The notes beneath the pieces were generated by a model. It worked only from the letters and a program-made list of their open reading frames with translations, ran no database searches and had not been told where the DNA came from. From contig NC_067202.1 of NCBI RefSeq assembly GCF_000699445.3, positions 12,119,924-12,183,923 on the forward strand: 64,000 nt of DNA. The letters run 5' to 3'. Positions 42,001-54,000 of the stretch are shown piece after piece. Both the position numbers and the translations under genes were made by a program. Numbering within the stretch: position 1 is the stretch's first letter; every line of letters begins with the position of its first letter. This DNA is from Schistosoma haematobium. Lineage: Eukaryota; Platyhelminthes; Trematoda; Strigeidida; Schistosomatidae.

Positions 42001-45000
42001 AAATATTGTATTATTAATAATGATATTTCACTGGTTGAAATCATGATTCAATTGAAGCTAGACCACTAATGGAAAACCTGGAAGCACTGGATGGCCGTTT
42101 CGTCCTAGTATGGGACTCCTCAGCAGTGCGCATCCACGGTCCCGCCCCCCGCGAGATTCGAACCCACGACCTATCAGTCTCGCGCCAGGCGCTTAACCAA
42201 CCAGATCACTGAGCCAGCATCCAACGGTGTTAATGTCTAACTTCAACCAATCCACGAAGTTGCGACACCGTACACCATTGTCTTCAGTGAGTTTCGTCCA
42301 GTGCTTCCAGGTTTTCCCTGGTGGTCTAGCTTCAATTGACTCATGATTTCAACCAGTGAAATTTCTAAAATCTCCACAAAACCTAATCTGATAATAATGA
42401 TATTGTCTAGAAGGAATATGAAACTTTCACAAGTAAACTGTTTAGCCTAGAGAATATAACAAAAAATAACAATATGGAGAGAGCATGTTAACAACATCAG
42501 ATAACTGAATTAGTTATGATTGAATACTGTTAATTTTGTTCTTTAGAGGATCCGGATCAATCAGTGAGTCAATTAGTTATGATCAATACAAGTCCTGGCA
42601 TTAATATGCGCTGTCCTATTTGAGATGTTTTGATAAGTATGATAAGATAATGTTAACAAGTTTAATGGTAAGGAAATCGAAATTACATGTTAGTAATGAT
42701 AGTGAGAAAGACTAAAACATAAGGAATATGCCTCCAAAATACAGAAATAAGAGGTATGTATAAAGTAAGAATGCGTCTTATGATCTAGAGGTAGGTGTGG
42801 AACAAATGCATCTTTCCTATTTCAAACGACACAAAGCTATTTCACCCAATATATTTACCTATTGATCTTGGTCATCATACTGACACCAGACCGGTAGTCT
42901 GAATCTAACAACATTACTCAGATCAACAATCATTTTCATCATCTACTGATGCCATGTGTTGTTTCGGCCTCCTTTAAGTTTCTTTCAACCTGCTTCTATG
43001 CTATTGAATATCGCCTGATGAGGTAGGATGTAATTAACCATATGTGTTACGTGGATAAAGAAAATGCTAATGTGTTCAGTGGTTTCCTTAAATAACGTCA
43101 GTTTATGATAAAAAAAAAGGAGACTATTCACCTTCAAAAGAATAAAACCACTTCATTTATTATTACTCATTATAGATGGAATGTTATAGACAACAAGTGG
43201 AATTATTTAGACATCGTCATTTTGAATTAGAAGAGGCTGCAGAAAAAGAATATAAAATATGGCAAGATGAAAGAAATCAATTAATTTATCAAGCAGAAGA
43301 AGCCCGTGTTATGATTGATCAATGGAGTACACAAATCAAGTGTAAAGTAAGCTTTCTATTATATAATAATAATGATGATAATAATAATAATAAGACAGTT
43401 TGAAATATTTACAGTTGGTTGATCACTGAGTTAGTGATGAATGTCATGTATGTCAGATCCTTTTTAGTGTAAATTGAATCCTATCAACCAAGTTGGAATG
43501 TGGCCACTAGCCTACGTGTTTGCACTATGTTGAGATAAGATGGTGGGTGGGGGTAGTGAACATGGAACCCTGAACCTAGGTTTCGTGCTACTTGACACTC
43601 GTCAGCAAGGTGCCTCTGTAATTTTGAGGGAATAGATGCTCCCTGACATCGATAATCACCCAGTGACCAATCAATTGTAAATACATCTCAGCCCTATAAG
43701 AGGTCGATCGTAGTCCGTAAAGCTCGGTGGTAATGTTTCTGACTGTGAAGCTGGGTGATATGGGATCGAATCTTTCATTGAGAATCAGTTCCCTCAAGAT
43801 TACAAGTACATCTTGCTGATGAGTGTCAACTAGCACAAAACCTAGGTTCACGGTTTCCTATCGACTACGTCCAACCACCATCTTATCTCATACAGCTTGA
43901 AATAGTTTAGACGACCTTTATTCTATGTATTTTAGTGATGGATATTATCTGTCCATGACTTCCCTTCTAAAGTTTGTTAAATTTCAATATGTAAAAAGTA
44001 GAATTTTCGTTTATCTTCATGTTCCATAATAACTTTTATTTCATTGTGCTCATTACTGAACAGATTAAGTAGATATGTAGAGTATTTTTTTAAACTGTTA
44101 CCGGGAATGAACTCATCATCATTATATCTATGGTAGAATACTGTTTCGTGAGTTGGATGTTTTTACCCACTTTTCTAAAGGTTCCTCATAAATATACCAG
44201 TCAGAGTCGTGGACATGTGATGAAGTCATTGATTTGTTGATACATCACGTAGTTGAATTGAAATTGCATATCTTCAATATACATTGGCAGAAGCTATTTA
44301 GATTATTTTCTTTGTGTAAGTGGAAGAAGGTCAGGATTTTAACATGCAATTTCAACAGTCTCAAAATATTTTTTCTAGTATAGGGATTTATGGAGGTCAT
44401 AGAATTTTCAATGTTTTTAAACCACAAACTGATCATATTTAGATTGTCACTGGAAACCTGAAAGCACTAGACAGCTGTTCTGTCCTAACATCAGACTCCT
44501 CATTAGTGACTATCAGAGAGCCCTCACCAGGAAATGAACCCAAGACTTTTAGTCTTGCATGAGAACGCTTAACCTCTAAACCACTAAGCTAGCATCCAGT
44601 GATGTTAGTGTTTAACCAAAATCAATTTACGATATTGTGTAACCATTATATGTTAGCTAGTGATTTGCTTCAAGAGTTTTAATGAGAAACTATGACTTGT
44701 GGAATTCAATCACGTCAGGTGTGGGACAGCTGTCGATCGAAGGTAAAGAAAGTTGGTTACGCAGTGTCATGAATTGATTAAAATTTTACACTGATATCAT
44801 TGGATGCCAGCACAGTAGTCTGAAGGTTAAACGTTTTCGCGGACGCTAAATTGTCGATGCGCTCTAATTAAAATTCCCATACCATGATGAAACGGCTTTC
44901 CAGTGCTCTTAAGTTTCCAATGATAATTTAATGAAGATCAGTTTATGATTTAAAAATTATAGGACTTCTTAATGTAAGTAACATGCTTCACTTTTCCAAC

Positions 45001-48000
45001 TATTAATTTTCAATTTTCTATATATTTTTTCTCAGGCTAATAGTGAAGATATTAAACCCGAAGAAGTTTTGAATGAAATTTTAAAATCTATGGAAAAATG
45101 GTCTAGTGAACATGAAAGATTACCAAATTTGAAACGTCGGTATGTTCATCAAAATACGAATTTCTTTATTAGTTGAATAAATGAATCGATTACAGCTATA
45201 CTACCATGGAAAACCTGGAATCATTGGATGGACGTTTCGTCCTACTGTGGGACGCCTCAGCAGGGTGCATCCACGATCCAGCCTCGTGAGATTCCAACCC
45301 AGGACCTATCGGTCTCGAGCGCGAGCGCTTAACCTCTATACCACTGAACCGGAATCCAACGATGTTGATGTCTAACTTCAACTAACCCACGAAATCGCTC
45401 CACTGATCACTATTGTCTTCAGTGAGTTACTATCTCAAAACAGACCCGGTTGAACTCCACTATCACAGTTTTTCACAAGAACTTTAGGAAATATCTCACG
45501 GAGACCGTCACTACCGGCTCATTGGTCTAGAGATTAAGCGTTCTTACGCGAGACCGATAGGTCCTAAGATCAAATGTCGCGATGCGGGATCGTGGATGTA
45601 CGCTGCTAATGGGTCCTATACTAGGGTGAAACGGTCGTCCAGTGCTTCTAGGTTTTCCATGATGGTCTAGATTTAACTGACTCATGAATTCTACTGTTAA
45701 ATCTTGTTATTGTTTGAGATTCTACCATAACCATAACTTCACGCAACATTAAACATAATTCTTTCATGTATCACACATGACAGTGGATGTCGATCACATT
45801 CAATTATAGACTGATTAATTAATTACAAGTTTCAATCCATTGGTATTCACGTCAACGTAGACAGAGTGAGCGATCGCTTTGTCCTATGTAATACTTTTCA
45901 CGATTATTTCAATTAATTTTGTAGATAACAGTTTGTCGTTCTGTTTTCGGACCTGGATAATATTATTTGTAAAGATTTTCATGGTTTGTCAGCTACACTC
46001 ATTCTTATAGTGATCTTGGAAATACTTTTTTATGTAGGGTAGAACTATTGATTTATTGATTCTTATTGTTGGTTATTTGTTTGACGATCAGTTTTTGAAA
46101 CGACAATTTATGAACCACTACACAATGAATTATTTATTATTGTAAGGCTTAAGAGTAAAGGTTGATAAGTAGGATTTGGTATTATTGTGGTATGTGCTAC
46201 TTATATTGACATAAGTAGTATATGATGTTAGTCGTGAATAGAAGGTCTGGCAGCAGAGAGACAAGAGGATCGAACAGTAAAGAATGGATCAAGATGTGAT
46301 TTGTATGGAAATGCAAGAACAATCAAGTCTGAGTCATTTTGAGACAATCGATGAACATTTTGCAAATTACGTATTTACCATTTGATTGTTCGATTTTATT
46401 AACAGGTCCTGTAATTTTGTGTCAAATACATTTGATTGTCCTCACCCGTACTCTGTTCACTGCATTATTGTTATAAGTTACAGTTGGAGTCACAGAGGGT
46501 GGATACTTCATATCCATAATGATGAGTATTTATAAAAGTTATTCTGTGGATTCGAATCTTAAAGTTTTATGTCCTTTAAAAAGTCTACAAAAGTGTTTGC
46601 TACATTGAAAAAAACTTGTTTCCTATTACTTTCTCATGAAAGGACTAATCATTATCATACTGTGGGGGATGTTAGATACCCAGAACTCATTTGGTAAATG
46701 TTTTATTTTTGTAATTTTACTTTGGACATTTGAATTCCTTATTTTCGCGCCAATCGCGTTCCAGTTGTTAAGACTTTAAATGTCATTGGTTCGTTATTTC
46801 TTTTAATATGCTATTTTGTAACGTTTCCCAAGGACATTTTTATGCTGCGTATATACGCTTGAGTTGTGCTTGTGGTTGTTGGTCGTGCTTCTGGCTGCTT
46901 GTGGGATACATTCCCCTCTTCTGAAATGGGACATCTCTCTTTCTCTAGTTAGCGAAGCTGGGGTGCATCGGAATAGCCAGCTTATTTATTCATTGTATTA
47001 CAGGTTTAGGTGAACTCGTAATCTCTTTAAACCTAGTACTTTTTGTTATTTTAAGAATCACCAATGCTCAGTTTATTATCCCATCTCATAATGTTTATCT
47101 ATTTTGAGTGTCAGACTAACTAAATCTTGATAGGTTTTGTCTGGTTCCTACACAACTCATAATAACGCATAAACTTTGAACAATACGTTTTAAATTCCAA
47201 GCAAAACATCCCCTAGTCGTTGACTTAAATCTGAGTGGTTAGTTAGTATAGTTTACTTTGGTCAATTATTTTTTCATTTGATACTTTCTAACCTTAATAT
47301 GATTTTATATGTATATTTTTCACAATCTACACACACAGCATGCTTGATTCTGTATCGTCTATTGAAAGTACCTCTGGTATTGGTCTTAGTTCCGGTGCAA
47401 CAAACAGTCCAATGATACCACAATCATCAAAAAATAGTTTAATGATCAATTCAACAATTTCACCATTCTCTCCAAGTTTATTACCGAAAGGATCAACATT
47501 AACAAATCAAAGATCTACATCAATGGAATGGACAACTGGTCGTTTTCATGGCCATCCTAGTGGTCATCCATTTGGATTAAATTTCAAAGAGATTAATTAT
47601 GGATTAGGTACAACCAGTGGTACATCATTGATAAATGGTTTTCGTGGCAGTGCATTAAGTCTTGCAACAAGCACCGGAATAGGTGGTGGAAGCAGTTATA
47701 GTTTAATGGTTAATAGTCGTTGTGGCAGATCAGTTTCACCTGAAGTTACTGTGAAAAAGGTAACCAGATAAAGAGTAAACATTTTTCTAATATTTGTAAT
47801 AAATTTAATATTTGCAATCTTTAGTCGTATCATCTTTTACCATGAGTTGTTAACTCATTCAATTCTTTAATATTTTTATTACTACGGCGGATTTTTGGAG
47901 TATTATTCTACAATGATACAGGAAATCGAATTCGGGATCTCCGAATCTCGTAGCAAGTGCTTAACCTTCTAATCAGCCGACTGAATTTTGATACACAAAT

Positions 48001-51000
48001 TATTGAATGCCAGATGGTCGGTCTAAACGTTGACCGCTCGGCGAACAACTTGTAGATCAACCGTTGTTGGGGTTGTGGCTGCTTGCAAGTCATAGATTAT
48101 GATGAATCAGTAATTCAGTTCATCCTGAGTTTTTGCTTTAATTTTAATGATTCACATATTTGCCATCTTATCAGATGTTTATAATTAACTGATCACTGAA
48201 TAATGAATAATGTCAGTCAAGTACTTTTTACTACTGATCGAATTCTGTCAAGTAAGTTTCAATTGATTCACTAGTCTAAGTGACTGGACATCATGTGCAC
48301 TATGTCGAGATCTTAAGTGGTCGTAGGTAGTCAACAGGAAACCCTATTTTAAGCTCTTCAGCTTTCTCGTCGTCATCAGTTTTGAAGTTTTAGCAACCTT
48401 TTTTGAAACGCTTGATTGATTTAAACAGAATCGTCTTTTTCAATATGTTATCTACCTAAGTAGTTTTCAATCTTTAAGACTTTTATAGGTTGGGAATTTG
48501 TGGAGGTTGAAGCATTTTCACAATTAAAGTCACGAATGGGTCTAAGTTAGACCACCATTGAAGACCAGGAAATAATGAACGGCCGTTTCTTCCTGGTACA
48601 GGAGGTTAAGCGTTCGAGCGGAGCCGAAAGTCTTGGGTTGAAGTCCAGCGTACAGGATCGTAGATACGCATTGTTAAGGAGTCCCATGCTAGGACGAAAT
48701 GGCCGTTTAGTACTTCCGGGTTTTTAATGGTAGTCTAGCTTGGATCGACTTGTGATTTTAACATTTAAAAAGTTCTTGAATGTTTATCCTATGTTTCATC
48801 AACAGCTTGATGTTGATTATCTTAGTTAGTTTTTCTATCTTATCATCGATTTCCACTACGAGCATAGCAAACAGCTACCTGAGAGTCTTCAGTGTTGAAT
48901 CTTTAGGGGGGATTAAAGAATATCTATTTCTTAAATAATAGCTAACAAACTTGATCGATGGATTATCAGGTGAGTATAGTCAGTTAGGAAAAGAATGTCC
49001 AGTTATTTAACAATTATGTAGTATCGGTTTAGGGGTTGTGGAGATTGTTAATTTTTTGATTGAGATCATGAACCGATTGGTGTTAGACCACCATTGAGGT
49101 TAGAGACATTAACACCATTGGATGCCGGCTCAGTGGTCCAGTAGGTTAAGGGTTCGCACGCGAGAATGAAGGCCCTGGGTTCAAATCCCGCGAGCGGTAT
49201 CGTGGATGCGCAGTGCTGAGGAGTCCCACAACAGGACGAAATGGCCGTTCAGTGCTTCCAGGTTTTCAATGGTGGTCTAACATCAATCGGTTCATGATCT
49301 CAATCAAAAAAGTCCAAGAAAACTAGTTTTAGGAGTTACCATTTCTTCGGTCTTTCTTTTGTCGCATCTAGTAACAGCCAACTTCTAAAAATATCCCGCC
49401 TTCCATCAATTGATTGGTTTGTAACAATTAAACTGGAAATTTGTTTGCATCAATTGATTGTTCTCCAACGTTTCGATAAGCCGATAACAATAATTTAAAA
49501 TCCATTTGGCTATTTTCCACTTTGTTTATTCTCCCTAGTTATGCTTACAATAATTTACTTACATCCTTGTAATGCTTTAGTTGGATGGTATGGTCTAGAA
49601 AACCACGTTCCAGTGCAATATTTTATTATGTTCTTCTTCAACGAGTATTCAGTTACTAAACCTTTTGAATTTCATCAAAGATCGCTTGATGAAATTATTC
49701 GAGTAATTGTTGAACTATAGAAATGTAATCAAATTGTTTTAACATTCATTGATATATTCTGTGTATTTCATTTCAGATATCAAATTATCCTGATCCAACA
49801 CTTGGATTTTTAGTTCGTCCAACTTCTAAACAAGGTTCACAAGATAGTTTGGCTAGTATTAATGATTATTCTCAAAGATCATTTACATTACCAGGTATAT
49901 GAGACTAATGATATTGAATTTTTATACATATAAAATATTTCCTGGTTTTAAATATGGTATATTGACTAGTTATTTCCTCAGATGGTATTAGTTCCAAACG
50001 AAAGTTAGCTAACGCCGTTGGATGCCGGCTCAGTGGTCCAGTAGGTTAAGGGTTCGAATCCCGCGAGCGGGATCGTGGATGCACACTGTTAAGGAGTCCT
50101 ACAACAGGACGAAACGGCCGTCCAGTTAGCGATCTTTGAATAGAAGATGTACAGTTTTATAAAGGAGCACTTAATACTGAACTGATGTGTTACAAGTGAA
50201 TGGTTATATTTATATTGTTTAATCCAACTAATCTAGTTGAATGTATATCTAATTTAGGGTACTTACTCCAAAGTGTCTTTAAATGAGACAAAATGATTAG
50301 TTGTTAGACCCTAATTTCCAGTGGTTCCATTCTGGATAAGCCTTCATTTTAAAACGTAAATTTACTCATGAGATAAATGTTTAAGATTGTGATTTGAATC
50401 AGTAACTTGCAATTAAAATAATTACTGGTATATTTTATTCTGAAAAGGAATTATTGACTTATAAAGTACTTGAGCGACTAGGGAAACTTAAGCACTAATT
50501 TTCTTACCGAGCTAATCCAATTAGTTGGATAGCTATTAGAGAAAGACGTTTATGTTTGACTCAGAAGAGACTCATCGTCATAGATTCATTTCAGCTGGAC
50601 TACTACTAAAAACCAAGAAACACTGGACAGCTATTTTGTTTTCGTATGAATCTTCTTATCAATGGGCACATTATGATCCCATCTCATACCATTGATGACA
50701 ACTATTTCACTTTCCACCTAAATAACCTCAACTAGTCACAACTTTTAACATGCTATCATGAAACAGCTATTCAATGCCTCCTAGTTTTCATTGATATCTC
50801 AACGGAGATCGATCTGTGGCAAGTAAAGTCCTCAAATAACATTAATATTTGTAAACAGAATTTCTTTAGACTAATATAGATTGATTAACTCACTCATTGT
50901 AAAACCAATAAACTATCAATACTGTGAAACCACTGACGTCACACTATTAGACTAGGTCAAATACTGCGCGACAGTTCGTTTTGTTCTACTTTACGGCTGA

Positions 51001-54000
51001 GAAACGTGGCCATTAATAGTAGAAGAAATTCGTAAGCTACTAGTACTGGACCACAGATGATTTAGAAATATTTCACGCAACTGCTGGGATCACTTGGTGA
51101 GTAATAGTGAGGTTAGAGTTAGGGTCGGCCAAACTAAGACGTGGCATCAGTGCTTGAAGTCACTAACTTCTAGTCTGAGCCATATTGGTAAATGCACACT
51201 ACTTGGTTAGGGTCCACGTGACTATCGTAGCCAATGATTAGAGACTCTATGTGATATTATTCAGAATCGATCACAATGGTGTAGGTGTATATACTCTATG
51301 TCTTCCTTTAAACTATGAGATTAAAATCGCTTCATATCTTTCTTTCTACTAACTAATTCTTTTTCTTTGTATCATATCCTTATATGAAATCTTTCTTTTA
51401 TATATTACTACCATCGAAGTGACTATTTCTATGAATTTGGTATTCGTCTTTCTGTGCTAATGAGGTGTGGCAAATTGGACCGATACATGAGTCAACTAAA
51501 TCTAGACCGTCATAGTAAACTTGGGAGTATTGAACAGTCGTTTCATCCTAGTATGAAACTCATTAGTAGTGAGCATCCACGATCCCGCTCACGGAATTCA
51601 AACCCAAGACCTATCAGTCTAGGTTAATTAAAGGTTTTAGATCGCTATAATTTAACTTTCGAGTTGAAATTCAGACTTAAAATTTATGGTCGGGTTATAT
51701 TACACCAAAACAACATATATGTGGCTGGTCCTACGTTGTAGCTGGCTGACTGACTGACTGAAGTTTAATGATTTCGTTTTCCTATTGATAAATTGATAAA
51801 AGACGTCTTCTAACAGAGCACGAGAAAAGAATGAAATAACAACTTGGTATTTGTTCTAAATTTAAATAATTGTCTAAATGATCGTTACTTCATCGTAGAA
51901 ACAACTGATTTCATATTGTCCGCTCTTTTCTATGGACTAAATTTTAACAAAAAAACTTGGAATATTCACTTACATTTATGCAAATCACACGAATAAAATC
52001 AGTTTGTTTGGGATTGAAGACTTTTTCCATAATAAGCACAAAACTTAAGACCATGGTGTCTTGTCAAATGCGTCCACCTGACTAATAGGAAAATATAGTG
52101 GCATCTAATGTTGAATCACTAAGGTTAATGGCAGCACTGTAACTTGATCGATGGAGTTCTATCACTACCCAAGATTAGACAAATATAACATTACCTACTA
52201 ATCAGTGATCGATTAATACAAATACGTAAATTCTACAGGTCAATCATGATCCAAATAGCCTGGTGATAGTGTTTCTGTTTATGGCATCCAATGGCTTAGT
52301 TTCAACTTCCACAACAAAAATCAGTTCCCTCGAAATCGTAGATACACTCTACTGACGAGCACTAGTTAAAATCAAGCCTAAGTTTCTCATTTATTATCTT
52401 CAGCCTACTACAATGATCAATTTATCTCTCAGTGGGCCATATCAATTGTAAATGAACATATCATGAATTAATGTCCATTTGACAATGAAAATTTTCATAA
52501 TTAATTCAATCCTGTTGTAAATTTATAATGGCTCATAATGTCAATGAATTGTCTATCAATGATATGTTTGCAGATAATTTGTAGAGACTTGTTCATTGTA
52601 AAGACTGTTTTCACCACGAACTAACATGAACAAGCGAACCACTGACAATACGGTAGTATTGAACAGATATTTCTTAATTTTATAGTTAAATTCATGAATC
52701 AATTGAAGCTAGACCACCATGGAAAATCTGCAAGCACTGGACGGCCGATTACTCCTAATATGAGACTCCTCAGCAGTGTACATCCATGATCCCACCCCTA
52801 CAACATTCGAACCCGCGACCGCTTAACCACTAGACCACTGAACCGGTTGGCATCCAACGGTGTTAATGTCTAACTCCAACCAATCCACGGAATTGAGCCA
52901 CCATCCACCATTGTCTTCAGTGAGTTACCATCTCACAGCAGACCCAGTTGAACTCCACTAATCACGGCTTTTCATTGGAACTCCAGGAAATACTTCTTGG
53001 AGGCAGTTACTAGTGAGCATACGATGATTATTGTCAGAAGAGGTTTTGTGGAAATTTTAGTAATTTTATAGTTGAATTCATGAGACCACCATGAAAAAAT
53101 CTGGAGGCACTGGGTTTTTTTCTATTCTAATGTAGAATTTCTTTATAATCATAAGTTCCTATCTAGATTAAGAAGTATATGAACACAATTGAGAAGTTTT
53201 AAGGTAGATTAAAATATCTGTTCGACCCTCATTTGTATTCTTTAATTGATATCAATTTATGATGAACAATATAGTTAAACATATATATAATTTCAATGGT
53301 TAAGATCATCAGTCAGTTGAAGCTAGACCACCATGGAAAACCTGGAAGCACTGGCCGGCCGTCTCCTCCTATTGTGGGACTCCTCATGATCTTAACCATT
53401 GAAATTACTATAATATCCACAAAACCCATCTGATATATATAATTACTTGTTTCTAGGTAAACCACCAATTAGAAGTGTTATCTCACCAGCAAGACGTATG
53501 TTCTTTGAAGAGAATCGTGAAAATAAATCCATTGAAATTGATTTACATCATCATACACAACAACAACATACAAATTATCATAATCTATTATATAATGAAT
53601 CAACCAAAACAAGTCAATTAAGTTTATGTAATTCTGAAGAAAGAAATGATCTAAATAATTCATCTAATCTTATTCCTACTACTACTACCACTACTACTCA
53701 TAATAACAATAAACATACTACTGATTTATCACCAAAACTAATTGATGATAAATCAAAATCAATATTAAACATTGATTTCGATAAAATCAATACAACGAAT
53801 CATCATCATCATCATAAACAAAATGATAAAAATCAATTAAAATTAATTGATAATACAGATAAATCAATAAATAATGGTACAACACATTCACGTTTATCAT
53901 TTACTAATCGTTTTACTCGTTGGTCTAATCATTCTAATAATAAACATCTTGAAAAAGCTCATTCAGTTGAACCAAATTCATTGAATGATTTCAAAGAGAA

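Noticed and set aside
43812..43850. The + strand family C core as an active ribozyme
   Set aside because: The GAAA box reads AAAA and stem I does not pair, so it should be inactive; only the minus-strand copy at 43567-43611 looks intact.
53478..53663. Minus-strand open frame over the last exon
   Set aside because: It is antisense to a well-supported coding exon and is explained by its Asn/Thr/His-rich codon repeats.
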